DNA of 64,000 bases, taken from Proales similis (taxonomy: Eukaryota; Rotifera; Eurotatoria; Ploima; Proalidae). Shown in pieces: positions 20,201 through 31,528 of the stretch; position 1 is the stretch's first letter; every line of letters begins with the position of its first letter. The translations under genes and the position numbers were made by a program. Location: positions 312,501 to 376,500 of the forward strand of contig JAGVRJ010000010.1 in the NCBI GenBank assembly GCA_019059635.1. Direction: 5' to 3'. The notes below the pieces were generated by a model. The model ran no database searches. It saw only the letters and a list, made by a program, of their open reading frames with translations, and was not told where the DNA came from.

Positions 20201-23200
20201 TTGCACTGTTTAGCCGCAAATCTGAAACAAAAGCCAATTGACTAGAATCGAAAAATCACGTCGGCTGGAAGTCGTAAGTATCTAGAGCGATTGAAATGGG
20301 ACACTGCGCCAGTCAATGATCTCAAATTGAAGATGCAAAAACAGCTGTCGGTTCGAACAAGGCCGAAGAAGAGACACGCTCAAATCGATCTTGTAAATAG
20401 CCAGTTGGACTTTTCAACGCGAGACGTGATTTCTTATTTCTTGACATTCGCCAAGTGGCCAAAGAGGCTTCGTCGGCTGAGATTGGGGGCCAAAGTCATA
20501 CGGGAAGCAGAGTCGAAGTGAACAAGCTGCAGACAAGCGAGCAAGTGCCGGACACGACCAAGATCTGGATGGACTTTGACGATTTCACTGTTTGCTTCAA
20601 GTAGCATGCGACCAACTCGATGCGTTGACGTTTCATTACAAGCTGTTTGATTTAGGTCAATCGTGGTCTATCATAAGCCGTCCTCGTTCAAGTTCAATCG
20701 AACATTCGCCGATCTCAAGGTTGGTAGCAGCAGCACTGGAATTCGACTCACAGCCACTTTAACCGGTGTCACTCGTTTTAAGCAAGTGATGCCTCAAAAA
20801 ACTGAAAAGAAAAAAGAGACCACTCAAGGCCAGCTGCCGGCCTTGTTCGACGAGAGGTCGCCTCGGCTCTTATTTGTCGACTGCTCCATGCCCAGCGAGC
20901 TAATCGTCTCTTATTCAACTCTGTCTCGTTGGTACGAGCAGAAGCCCGAGCCGGCGGTCAAAGTCGGAAGCAAGAAAACTGACTCCAGCTACCATGAGGT
21001 GGACACAATCAGCATCGCAGAAAGTAATTCATCATTTGTCCGGCCACCAGGCTCCTTATTAATGCCGGCTCTGACTTGAAGCGGTAAAAGAGGTCACTCC
21101 TCTGCAAGCAGCCACAATGATGATCGAAGCCTACTCGTGGAAGACGTTGATAAGCGGGCAGCCACTTCTTCGAATTCACACAACTTCAATTCGTTCTGCA
21201 TTGCTGAGACTGCCGCCCGGACGCCACTTGCTCAAGATCTCGTGTGAGGCGCCGATCGCCTATTTCCTGCACGTGGCGTCCAATTCAAGCTTCCAAATGG
21301 ACAACGAGGAAGAGATTATGAAGCTTGCTCGAACGGTGCGTTCTTCATCTTTCAGCTAAGCTTCGACTCGACTCCTGAATGAAGCCGATTTCTAAAACAG
21401 GAGAGCTCTCGCTTCGACGATCAAGCTACTCAAATTTTAAAATCGATTCTCGACGCAATCAAATCGTTCAACGACCCTGAACGTCAGAAATCAACACTCG
21501 AGCTTATGTACGCCAACATCAGCCCGCTGAACGACTCGTACTTGTACGACAGCAGTCAGAATCTAGGCCGACGGCAATTGGTTGAGGTCAGGCCTCTAAA
21601 ATTTCTATTCGACCTGACTCAAACTGATTGAGACACCTGAACGCAGACATTTCACGCAGCTTTGTATGAGCTGCTGCGAAAGCTTTTGGGCGACTCGGCT
21701 GACCAGAGCATGACATTCGCTTGGCGAGCATTTCTGCTCGACTGCTCCTCTCCGGACATATTCAACTTGGGCGACAGACGACCTGGTAAGACTCAAACAC
21801 ACGAAATCGAACGTAATTATCGACCCGAATTCGACCAGCGACCTCGAGTACTGGACGCGGTTCGGCCAAGAAAACCGACAAGAAAAGTAAGAACAATCGA
21901 CGTTTCCCTTTTGAGAGCCGTCGCTTGAATTCTTTTCCAAAGGCACACTGAGCAAAGAGGCGACTGCGAAAATGGACAAACAGCAATCGGTGGGCTCAAC
22001 GTTGAGTGTGGAGAAAACGGACAAAGAACTTGGTAAATCGCTGATCGCAAACTAGACGATCTATCAGGCGCCTGATCGACACCACCATTTAGATGTGGAC
22101 GATGCGGTCGAGCAGTACTGGCGAAATCAGTGAGTCTGCCTCTGGTCTACCTATTCGCCGACCATGGCCTCAAGTTTTATTTTAAGCGTTCCGAACGACC
22201 AGGAGCTGATAGCGGCCGTCAAGATCCAATCACACTGGCGATCATATTTCATCCAGAAAATATTCAAAGCTCGTGAGCCAGGTGAGCATGAAGCAAAAGT
22301 GATTCTTAGCTCGCTCCCTAAATACTCCGCCGCCAACTGGAAGGTTCAAGTCAAAATTTGAACGTTTACGAGCTGCTCGGCAAGTCGGCTGAGGCGCTGG
22401 GCAAAAACTTTGACGAGAACAAGCTCTTCTTGTTCAGGTATTATCAGCAAAAGTCGGAGCAAACAAGTCGAGTGCTCACTCCAATTTTTTTTAGATCTCT
22501 GTTTCGGCTTAATCCCCTCTTGACGCCCTACTACGCCTTCTCGCACGACGAATGGCACAACGTGTCCTACACCGACTACAACGGCGAATTCCTCGAGCAG
22601 CCGTCCAACACTTGGATTGTTCTGTTCCGGTTTCAAGCCGTTTGCCACAGCCACAAAGTCTAATTGTTAACTGAGGCCATTAAAAGGGACGTGTTCTTTG
22701 CCTCGGAGAGCGTATTTCTCTTGCCCAAGCTCTACTGCTCTCAGCCGAACGTTTCGCTCCGAGTGGTCAACAACGACGACTTGAAAGAGATTCCAAAAGT
22801 GTTCAATCGTCTGTGTCCATACACTTTCCAGAAGAACAAGGTGCCGCTTTTTCCGCTTTTCATCGTTTCTCGGCCGAGCTGCATTTCTGAACGATAGAGA
22901 GGCTACACGATCATGGCCGAGACGAGAGTTGGCTCTCACCCGATGGGCGCAGGCAAGTGGCGTCTGCGCTTGATTGCCGACAGCCCGTGCATGATTGCGC
23001 CACGCTCTAACAAGGTCGACCTGGTCTCGAGCTTTGAGAGAAGAGAAGTCCGCGACTACTATTTGCCAAACGAGAACAAGATGATCTTACGGTTGGTGCT
23101 GTCCGATCAAACTCTGAACGCTTTGATTTTGAACAAATGCTGTTTCAGTTATAAAGTGACGGTCAACGACGACCATTTGACTTCGCTGCAATTGGCCACG

Positions 23201-24850
23201 TCCAAGCGAGACGTCTTCATGAAAATGAGCATTTTCGACAACGGAGAGCCACTAGTGAGCGTCTCTGGCAAAGGACTGGTCGAGATTCCGACGATTCTCT
23301 TCCTACGAGATCGAACGGGCGCCAGTCAATCTCGGCCCGGGTCTAAAACACGTGAGTTCTTGGCTCTGGATCGAATCAAGTTCAGAATTGAAAATGTTCT
23401 TGTCGCAGAGTCGAGTGGACGAACGTCCAAAGTGAACGCCCAAACTCCTGACATTCGAGCTAAAGACAAGCCCGGCAAGAGAAGCTCGTCGGTGAACAGT
23501 GATCACAAGGAAACTCCCAAACACAACCAATCGGTATTCACTCATTCAAGCGAAACTGCACTCGAAGCAGACAAATAAACGAGTTTTGGTTGCATAGCGA
23601 ACCAGCAGTCGACAGTCGATTCCAAACGAGCAAGAGGAAGAGGAAAAGACTCATCGCTACATAATAGAGGCCGTGGTGCTGAAAGACAGTTGGCCATTGA
23701 GTCCTGCTCAATGGGCGTTCGTGGGGACAATGAAAGAGCAGGAAGCAGCAGAGGCAAAGGTGTTTAACAAAGACAGGCCAAACTCGGGCGGCAAAGACGG
23801 CCGAGGTGCAGACGGCAAGGGCTCGCGTGCGCCCAAAGGCAAAGCCAAAGCCAAAGCGGCCAACCCGTCAAGGCCTTCTTCGGCCAATTTTGACATTCAC
23901 AAGCCACATTGGACACTGCGATGGATATCGGACACTTCAAACGCGTCCGCGATTGAGATCAAGCGCGACACGGATCGTCTGGAGGAGATCAAGGCCTTAA
24001 AAAAGAACTGGGAGACACACGAAGCGGGCAGGGCAGCCAAAGTAAGCCTCCTCTAAACCGCCTCTGCCGAGGTTCGAGCATCAACAAAGTTCTCCAACAA
24101 AGGCCATGTACGTTCGCTCCGAGTTCTTAAAGAGCCACCTGGTCAAGCCCGATGATGATGGAAGCGAACAGGGCGGCGAAATTGAGCCCTCAGACGCCAA
24201 TCAAGCTGAGCTGGAGGCAAAAGCTTCGAGCCGAACGGATGACGCCAAGGCCAAGCAAAAACCCAAAAAGACAGAGAACAAGACCGAAGTGGCCACTCAA
24301 CAGGTCGAGCCGTCTGCGGCCGATCTGCTCAATGAAGAACAGCTTTTGAGTTCTCCGCCAGCTACACAAAGAGCCAAGCCGTTCTTGCCGCCGCTCGATC
24401 TTGCTCCGTTTGTCAGGTGACTGATTCGAGTGAATTTTGTCGATGAACGTGAAACTCAATTGAAACTTTAGACGAAATCGCCTCGAGCCGATCCTGCGCG
24501 ACGAACGAGTAGAACGTGAGCAAATGGAACAGCGCAAGCAGCAAGTCGAAGAGTTCAGAGGCTTCAAAGACCGCCTGCTCAAGTTTAGGGAGGAAGAGAA
24601 GAAGTATCGCACGCATCAGAAACTGAAGCAGATCGAGGCCTGCGAGACAATTCAAACCGAACTGGACGAAACGCGCAAAATGGTACTCAAGCCGCGCGAA
24701 GACTTCAGACAGATATTCCTGGACGCCGAGCGAAAGCGACTCGAAGACTTGGCGCGCGAAGAGGCGTCCATGAGCGCTCAGCTAAACGCCGCCGACTCCA
24801 AAGCTAAAAAGGGCTCGGCCAAAAAAGCAGCGGCAAAAGGCAAAAAATGA
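17179..24850 (+). CDS. ADGB: Androglobin (calpain-like domain, permuted globin with IQ motif), many short exons
   Basis: Androglobin is a large chimeric globin linked to spermatogenesis and motile cilia. Three candidate first exons (17179-17234, 17450-17514, 17765-17841) can join exon 2 (17949-18093). Further exons placed: 18156-18338, 18400-18657, 18716-18855; coding blocks then continue to the stop at 24848-24850, split by introns of about 60 bp that I did not all resolve. Landmarks matching human ADGB: LPIWPEWNEADLNNEKW; ETMRWIISQIHTLWD; WEHIHSVSKVVKG; GAWRKLIIDD; EIWPLLLSKAL (calpain-like); IQ motif AAVKIQSHWRSYFIQKIF near 22215; globin segment NVYELLGKSAEALGKNFDE through TPYYAF and PSNTWIVLFR (22360-22630); KWRLRLIADSP; and a C-terminal helix with FLDAERKRLEDLAREEAS. 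It ends in a Lys/Ala tail, as in the vertebrate protein. AATAAA at about 24939. Heme ligands were not assigned. Confidence 0.9.
17450..17514 (+). other. ADGB: Candidate alternative first exon b of androglobin
   Basis: ATG followed by MEQNSTLNRKHMKSFMLAAS and a GTACGT donor, again leaving two bases and in phase with the exon at 17949. Confidence 0.4.
17765..17841 (+). other. ADGB: First exon c of androglobin (nearest to exon 2)
   Basis: ATG followed by MSQGAKSTAKASNSSKKTT and a GTAAGT donor, two bases over, joining the exon at 17949 through a 107-bp intron. The Ser/Lys-rich start resembles the basic N-terminus of other androglobins, so this is the preferred first exon. Confidence 0.6.
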
Positions 24851-25108
24851 GCGGCGCCGATTCTCTCTATTAATTTCTTCTCGCGATAATAACGGCCACC
24901 ACGATCACTGCTGTGGCCAAGTGCGCGTTTTTTTTTCTGAATAAAACACACAAACGATCGACGAGTGATGAATCAGATGATGCTATATTTGGATCTAGTC
25001 GGTGTCAGATGGCGCAGAGGTTTTTTTTTTGAATTAAAAAAAAAAAGTCAAAGTAAGGAGAGAGAAGCACGCAGGCCTCATTCAGGCAAAGATTAACTTT
25101 TCGCTAAA

Positions 25109-28100
25109 ATGTTCTCGCGTGTGTGCACAATCTTGCTGCTTTACTTCATCGTCCGGACACGGAGCGAGAATGGCACCTTGTTTTTGTCCGTGCGGCCTAT
25201 GAACTCGGCCATAATCGCCGCACCCAAAACACTGGCCTCGCGTCAAACGCTTAACTTTACCGTTGAGGTAGACACAACAACAATCGACTTTGCGCTCAGC
25301 TTCGTGTGGAGTATAGTTCCAGCCGATTTGCATCGATTTGAACAAGTCGAAGGACTTGGCCTAATCGAGCCGGACAAGAATGAAACTCAGGTTCAAATAA
25401 AAGCGATCGACAGCTTCGTTTCTCAAATGGACACGACTGGCTACCAGTTCATACTGGATCAAGTGAACCTGTTCAGTCTGCCTCCTGGCGTTCAGGTCTT
25501 CATTTCTCCGACCAGATCGTTTGCCAATTTCGGTCTTTTGCCGTCCAACTACCCGTTTGGCCTGTTCAGGTTCTCTCAAGCAGGCAACATTACCGTCTCA
25601 AAGTATCAGATTCAGAACAACGTGTCGAGCATTCGCATCGTTCGTAATGCGGGCACAAGCGGACGCGTTCTGGTCGCGTATGAACAAGTCGACTTGAGAT
25701 TAAATCGCCGTCTCAATCAGTACGTTGAGTTCGAGTCCGGTCAGACGGAGGCTGATCTGGCCCTCGGCGACCTACTCTCGGCAACTGTTTATCCAATTCA
25801 ACTTCGATTTTTGCTCAGCTCGGCTCAACTGCGTCAAAATCCATCCCAACTCGACCTGAATGATGCGCTCGTGCGAGAGGCACACGACATATTGCCAGGC
25901 GTGATCTCAGTCGACTTGTTTGTAAACGTGATCGACGAGCGGGCTTTTATCGAGTTCGATTCGCTCTATTTGTTCAAAGCAGTCGAGTTGGCTGTCGATC
26001 AAAGATTTCAACTAGCGTTCAGGATCAAAGTCGAGCAGAGCACACTGTCTCACTCGGTCGTGAGTGCACTTGTCCGATTGGTGGCCATCCCATTTGAGGG
26101 TCTGGTCGGAGACACAAACTGCTCAAAGGCCGTGCCCTATGTCCACTTTTATCCCGAAGCGTTCTCGCTCAGTATGCAGGCCAACAGCAGCGACACTTGG
26201 CTACAAATCACTGTGTTCAATGCCGACTACTCGTACACTTTGAGTCGATGCTTAGGACTGCGAATCGTGCGTCTCGATGGGTGCGACGCTTGCGCCATAG
26301 GAATAAACGACCAGGCCAATATTGTCCTGAAGAAGCCGGCAAAGCTCTTCAAAGGATTGGTCAAGCTGTTAAATGTGGACGAAAATCTGCAGCTGAGTGT
26401 ACAAATGTCCGGCGATCGAGCAGTGCGAGAAGTTTGCATGCGCTCACAGAGCGAGAAGCCAATCAACATAAGTCTGGACCAGCAAGATCAGACGACGGAG
26501 CTGGGATTCTTCAAGCTCGAGGTGGTCAACTCGCCATTGAGTCTTAAAGCGAACCAGGCAGGCTGTGTTCTAATTCGGTCCTTGACTGCTGGCTCGGTCA
26601 AATCGAACTACTGCTTCAATCATTCAGTCGCGTTCCAGCTCTCGATTAGGTACTCGATCGGCAGAGAATTCAAACTAGTCTCGAACCAGGTGGCCTACGA
26701 GCCACTCACTGTTCTATTTTTCAACACAAATTGCACAAAAATCGAAGCTGATGTGAGCAGGCTCAAGTCGAACGGCTTAGAGACGCAGCCAGAGAAGCGC
26801 AATGGCTCATTCGTAGTTTCTCTTGAAGCTGACAAGTCCGTGCACGATCTCGAGCTGCCTGTGACTATTCAGAACAACCACGCCACGTTTTACCTTTTCA
26901 AATCGATCGTTCAAATAGACTTTGACGTCGGCATTCGACAACACGTTGAGTACGCCTCGTCGCAAGCGTTTGTTGACTCTCAGCCGAGTCAGATTCGATT
27001 TAGACTGCAAAGAGTTGACGCGCTCGCGTTTTACGAGTTGAAATTGCGAATCAGCTTCACAGCACAAGAGGCCGGTCTGTTTGAATCAGGCCCAGCTCAA
27101 GGCGTCAGTCTTGTATTCATTATCAAATCAGGCCAGCCAGCTCCGTGTGCAGTGATTTCATTGGACCCGTTCCGGTCTGGTTTTACTCTAGACGGCGACC
27201 AGCGTCGGTCACTTGTCATCGTATTAAACAACTCAAGTCCTCGCCAATCTGACAGCTGTCTCCAAACGGCACTTTTGTCCATCGACCGACTCAACTCGTC
27301 CGAGCCGATCGAGGCGCTTTTCGAGAATCAGGCGGTCAACTTTGCTCACGAGTTCGACACCAACCAGCCGATAATCAAAGTGATCAAAGTCAGATCGGAC
27401 GCCATTCTCAATCCAAGCGACCACTTTCTAATTCGTCTGGACAGTGTCCAACCGATCGGTCTTGACGGTCCCAGTTACATCAGGTCGATTGAAGCCTCTT
27501 ATCTCAGACTGCGACCAAACGAGCTGGTCTCAAACGGACAAGTTCAGATCGACACGTCCATTGGCTACTCAATCGATTCAACTGGACGTCAACTGGCCAA
27601 ACTGAACACTCGAATCAGCCGCGACGGCTTGTTTAATTCGATCAGGATCTCGTTCGACTTGCTCATTCTGGACCCGTTTGTCGATAAATATGTCAAGCTG
27701 AATCAAGAGCCTGTTGAGCAGCTGCTCACCAATTCGCAAACGCAGGCCGCTTTTCAAGTCGACCTGGACCACATTCTCGCCCAAGCAAACTCCTACGGCA
27801 CTCTCTTCTTCTTCACCAGCATTTGCTACTTGAACAGCAGTCAAGTAAACGACTGCTCGCCTATTCAAGGCCGTTTGCCTATAAAAGCGTCCGGAATAGC
27901 CCAAATCAGCTCTGAGTCAAACGAGCTTGTTCTGGCCCAGGAGCAGACGGGTCATTCAATTGTAGTCGATCGAAAGCTGGGCGCACTCGACTCGGCGCAA
28001 TTTTCGTCTTCGATCGTCTACGCCCAGTCAGTGTATCCCCACGCAGTAGTTCAACGAGACCAAGTTCTGTTCAATCGAACTGAATTGAGCAGAAACGTGC

Positions 28101-31100
28101 CGTTGAAGTTGAACGCATTCTATCGCAAGAGGCCGCTCGAAGCGTTTTTCGTCCTGGCTCCCAGCGACCAGTCAAGCTTGGTGCTGAAAACTGCGCAAAC
28201 TATTCTGCTGAGGCTCGATACGAACGAGTTCAGAGACGTGCTCGCGTTCAGTCAAAAGTCGATTACGGTCACTTTTGTTCGATCGAATCGAATGCCACTC
28301 GAGGTATTCATTCGGTTGCAAAAGTTCGGCTTGGTGAGTGCTCAATCGAGGGAGGTCAGAGTGACCACAATCGGTTTTGATTCAACCTTGGGCAGTTCAA
28401 TGCCAACCTACATTCAAGCGGATCTGGTCAAACGAGGTCGCTCGTCGCTCGATTTGGCCGTGCCCGGTATTGACTTTGAGCCGATCGAACGCAATCTAAA
28501 ACTTGCCTCCCAACAGACGGATATTGCGCTCAAAGTGTTCACCAACGGCACTGCAGCACAAGACTGGACAAAATTTGTTTACCTCGACTTGCGAGCGGTC
28601 AACGCTGTTCTTCTGGCGCCCGATCAGATTGGCACTCTGAGTCCGTTTGTCTGCATTCAGTTAAAGCCGGTCGAGTTTGTCAACGACGAGCCACTCAGTG
28701 TTCAAATTGGCTTTAGTTCCCAACTCGTCAGCATGAAGCCGATGAACGAAACCGAACGGAAAAATTTGAGCATTTCGCTTCAGGTCGACAGTGCGCGCAA
28801 ACTTGCCGACAACCCGATCGAGTTTGTGCAAGTCAGAATTGAGGCCACTCTGCTGAATTCATCGGCATCCGAATTATTCAAGTCAATCGACCAAGTTGCC
28901 GAATGCGCGGCAATTGTCGATGACCAGTTTGGCCGGCAGTGCCTATTTCTGGTCAATTGTGGCATCTTGGAAGCGAATTGTAGTTTTGAGCTTCCGCTCA
29001 GATCCAACTTGAGCATTTACGTCGATCATCACGTTGAGCTCTCGTTGAGTCCAATTCAAATTACAGGCGGCTACTTTGCGCAGTTCGTTTCGACTGCCGT
29101 CTCAGACCAGAGTAGGACAATGATCGTTCGGCTAGAACAGAACGGTCTAATCGAGTCAACAATCGGCTTCGTCGCCGAGTCCAAGCTCATTCTTACGAGC
29201 CGATTAGACTTGTACGCACTTTTGCACGTTGAAACGCAAGGCGCCGACAATGTGACGATTCAGTTCCGTTTTAGGACCGAGCAAGAGCCTAATGAAGAGG
29301 CGTTGAACTTTAACGGGCTTGAACTCGAGCCGGCGGTGCCCGACTATGATTTCGTCTCGGCAAATCAAATAATGAGCATTGAATCGAATCAGACCAACAG
29401 CTTCAAAATCGACCTGCTCGACTGCTTCCCGCAGGACTTTGGCTCATTCTACGACGACAGTCAACACTCAGTAGACGGCCTCCAGGCGAAATATTTCAAA
29501 GTAAAACTGACCGCTTGCTCGCCCAACTGCGCAGTCCGCGCGAACAGCTCGACGGCCGTGGTCGTAATATTGCTCAAGAATTTGCCAATGTGGCACGCCT
29601 ACAAGCGAGCAATAGACGATGATGCAGCCAATGCGAATCGATTGCTGCTCGAGCGATCGATTCAAGCCGCTCGTCTTGAGTCGGACGAACTAATCCTGCT
29701 CGAGAACACTCTGAGCCAGCAGACTGAACGACTCGAGCAGATGAGCTCCAACGAAATCAATGAGCTCGTCGAGGTTTTCTGCAATTTCATGAGTCCACAA
29801 CGAGACGAGCTGGCCGGCCATTTGACGCAAGCAAATCTTCTTGAATCTGTTCTATTGGCCTCGAGCCAGCGAGCCGATCAGTGCACTGATCAGCTCAGTA
29901 GAGTGAATATGTCCGAGTTCAAATGCGATCAGTTCACGTTCGCTTACAAATGCGTTCGAGTCAATTCAAGCGAGACGGCGATTAGTTTTGCCGGACATTT
30001 GTTCTCGGTTGAATTTTATCTGCCGCCACAGGTTGCAGGATGCGTGGACTTGTGCGCTGCCGAGTTTCACTCGAGTTCAGTGAGCGCATCTGAATCTCTA
30101 TTTCATGAACGGTCGCTGATTGTCGCGAGCCGCACTGGGGACAGACGGCAGCCAATAAGGCACAAATTTCAACTTTTGCTGCCGAACGCGGTTCAGACGG
30201 GCAAGAAATGCGGCGTGTTCGTCGACTCGAACGTCGGATGGGACACGAGCGCTTGTCGCACTCGAATCCTCTCCACAGGCATTGAATGCGAGTGCCAGCA
30301 CAATTCGCTATTCGGCGTGGTTCGGCCGGACAAGAGCCGACCGTTCGGCTACGATTTTAATTGGCTGTACGCTGCGTTGGCGTTCAACATATTCGCCTCG
30401 TTGTTGGCGCTTGTGTCGCAGCTCTTGTTCGTATCTGCTTACACTCATCGATTAGTCATTTTCCTGCAGCCCGTGGTCGCCAACACAATCGTTCACATTC
30501 TCTACCTGATCCTAATTGCCTATCGTGAGTGGTTCACTGCCGACACGGAGCCTTACGGCTCCAATGTCAACTGCACAGTCATTTCGCTTCTATTCCACTT
30601 GTTCATTCTGGCTCAGTTTTCGTCTATGCTATCAGGCGCGCTTGTTGCCCAGCACGATCGTCAATTTACATTCAGGCATGCGGCGAGCTTCCTAATCGTC
30701 TGCTGGCTGCTTCCGCTCGTCTTGCTTGGACTCTTTTACCTGATCGCGCATCATGTTTATGCCAATATTCTGCATCTGTCGGCCAGCTTTATTTATGCGC
30801 CAGTAATCGACGACGGCGCTCTCTGCTTTGTCAAGAATATCTGGTTTTTCCTTTTGGGTCTCGTCTTTCCCGCTTTGCTCATGGCTTCGATCGCCCTGGC
30901 CCGATTGATTACCGCCATTATGCAACTCAATTCAACAACAACAACAGGCTGCGTCAGCATAGACGAGAGACAAAGGCCCAATCTGATTCGCTCCTTGCTC
31001 TACTGGTCTCTGGTGATTGCTTGCAATTCGCTTGGCGCAGTTCATATTCGCACTGGTCACCTCTGGGCATTCGTTCTGTTCTGTGTGCTCGAGTTCGGTC

Positions 31101-31528
31101 AAGGCACATATTTGATCTACATGCACATATTTCGCATTCACATTTGGAATTTGGTCAGAAACGAGATGATCAAGAGCAGCGGCGCTCAAAGAAAACGAGG
31201 ACATCTTTTGCCGCAACGTGAACAAGGTGGTGAACAGCCGAGTCAATCGAGAAAGAGTCGACATAAACGCCCACATCGAAAAGAGCGAGCAAGGCCAAGA
31301 CGACCAGTTAGGCGACGGCAGCCAAAGAAATCAGAGTCAAGCGGTAAGAGAGTGCAAATTGACAACCGGAATGATGACAACCGCTTGGATGTGGAGAGTA
31401 AGTTGAATGTCACAGTGACGTCTAGAGGCGAAAACAAAAGCACGCGAGCGTGGATCAAACATATGAACGAGAGCAGTGGCAGTGGGCCGTACACTTATTT
31501 CGAGGCTGACGCAAGCGAACTATTTTGA
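25109..31528 (+). CDS. Giant adhesion GPCR, ADGRV1-like, single exon of 2139 aa
   Basis: Adhesion GPCRs have a long extracellular part, an autoproteolysis (GAIN/GPS) site and a seven-helix domain. A signal peptide (VCTILLLYFIV) starts the protein. The ectodomain of about 1,720 residues is beta-rich, with segments such as SIRIVRNAGTSGRVLVAYE that recall the Calx-beta repeats of ADGRV1/VLGR1; most repeats are too divergent for me to count. Many NxS/T sites. The GPS region at about 30200-30320 has CGVF, GWDTSAC and CECQHNSLFGVV; the cleavage triplet is HNS instead of the usual HL(T/S). Seven hydrophobic helices follow (from FNWLYAALAFNIFASLLALV to WAFVLFCVLEFGQGTYLIYM). The tail is strongly basic and ends ASELF, a possible PDZ ligand. 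There are no introns across 6.4 kb, while the neighbour androglobin is densely split. The adhesion-GPCR call is firm; the ADGRV1 relationship is inference. Confidence 0.75.
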   Translation: MFSRVCTILLLYFIVRTRSENGTLFLSVRPMNSAIIAAPKTLASRQTLNFTVEVDTTTIDFALSFVWSIVPADLHRFEQVEGLGLIEPDKNETQVQIKAIDSFVSQMDTTGYQFILDQVNLFSLPPGVQVFISPTRSFANFGLLPSNYPFGLFRFSQAGNITVSKYQIQNNVSSIRIVRNAGTSGRVLVAYEQVDLRLNRRLNQYVEFESGQTEADLALGDLLSATVYPIQLRFLLSSAQLRQNPSQLDLNDALVREAHDILPGVISVDLFVNVIDERAFIEFDSLYLFKAVELAVDQRFQLAFRIKVEQSTLSHSVVSALVRLVAIPFEGLVGDTNCSKAVPYVHFYPEAFSLSMQANSSDTWLQITVFNADYSYTLSRCLGLRIVRLDGCDACAIGINDQANIVLKKPAKLFKGLVKLLNVDENLQLSVQMSGDRAVREVCMRSQSEKPINISLDQQDQTTELGFFKLEVVNSPLSLKANQAGCVLIRSLTAGSVKSNYCFNHSVAFQLSIRYSIGREFKLVSNQVAYEPLTVLFFNTNCTKIEADVSRLKSNGLETQPEKRNGSFVVSLEADKSVHDLELPVTIQNNHATFYLFKSIVQIDFDVGIRQHVEYASSQAFVDSQPSQIRFRLQRVDALAFYELKLRISFTAQEAGLFESGPAQGVSLVFIIKSGQPAPCAVISLDPFRSGFTLDGDQRRSLVIVLNNSSPRQSDSCLQTALLSIDRLNSSEPIEALFENQAVNFAHEFDTNQPIIKVIKVRSDAILNPSDHFLIRLDSVQPIGLDGPSYIRSIEASYLRLRPNELVSNGQVQIDTSIGYSIDSTGRQLAKLNTRISRDGLFNSIRISFDLLILDPFVDKYVKLNQEPVEQLLTNSQTQAAFQVDLDHILAQANSYGTLFFFTSICYLNSSQVNDCSPIQGRLPIKASGIAQISSESNELVLAQEQTGHSIVVDRKLGALDSAQFSSSIVYAQSVYPHAVVQRDQVLFNRTELSRNVPLKLNAFYRKRPLEAFFVLAPSDQSSLVLKTAQTILLRLDTNEFRDVLAFSQKSITVTFVRSNRMPLEVFIRLQKFGLVSAQSREVRVTTIGFDSTLGSSMPTYIQADLVKRGRSSLDLAVPGIDFEPIERNLKLASQQTDIALKVFTNGTAAQDWTKFVYLDLRAVNAVLLAPDQIGTLSPFVCIQLKPVEFVNDEPLSVQIGFSSQLVSMKPMNETERKNLSISLQVDSARKLADNPIEFVQVRIEATLLNSSASELFKSIDQVAECAAIVDDQFGRQCLFLVNCGILEANCSFELPLRSNLSIYVDHHVELSLSPIQITGGYFAQFVSTAVSDQSRTMIVRLEQNGLIESTIGFVAESKLILTSRLDLYALLHVETQGADNVTIQFRFRTEQEPNEEALNFNGLELEPAVPDYDFVSANQIMSIESNQTNSFKIDLLDCFPQDFGSFYDDSQHSVDGLQAKYFKVKLTACSPNCAVRANSSTAVVVILLKNLPMWHAYKRAIDDDAANANRLLLERSIQAARLESDELILLENTLSQQTERLEQMSSNEINELVEVFCNFMSPQRDELAGHLTQANLLESVLLASSQRADQCTDQLSRVNMSEFKCDQFTFAYKCVRVNSSETAISFAGHLFSVEFYLPPQVAGCVDLCAAEFHSSSVSASESLFHERSLIVASRTGDRRQPIRHKFQLLLPNAVQTGKKCGVFVDSNVGWDTSACRTRILSTGIECECQHNSLFGVVRPDKSRPFGYDFNWLYAALAFNIFASLLALVSQLLFVSAYTHRLVIFLQPVVANTIVHILYLILIAYREWFTADTEPYGSNVNCTVISLLFHLFILAQFSSMLSGALVAQHDRQFTFRHAASFLIVCWLLPLVLLGLFYLIAHHVYANILHLSASFIYAPVIDDGALCFVKNIWFFLLGLVFPALLMASIALARLITAIMQLNSTTTTGCVSIDERQRPNLIRSLLYWSLVIACNSLGAVHIRTGHLWAFVLFCVLEFGQGTYLIYMHIFRIHIWNLVRNEMIKSSGAQRKRGHLLPQREQGGEQPSQSRKSRHKRPHRKERARPRRPVRRRQPKKSESSGKRVQIDNRNDDNRLDVESKLNVTVTSRGENKSTRAWIKHMNESSGSGPYTYFEADASELF

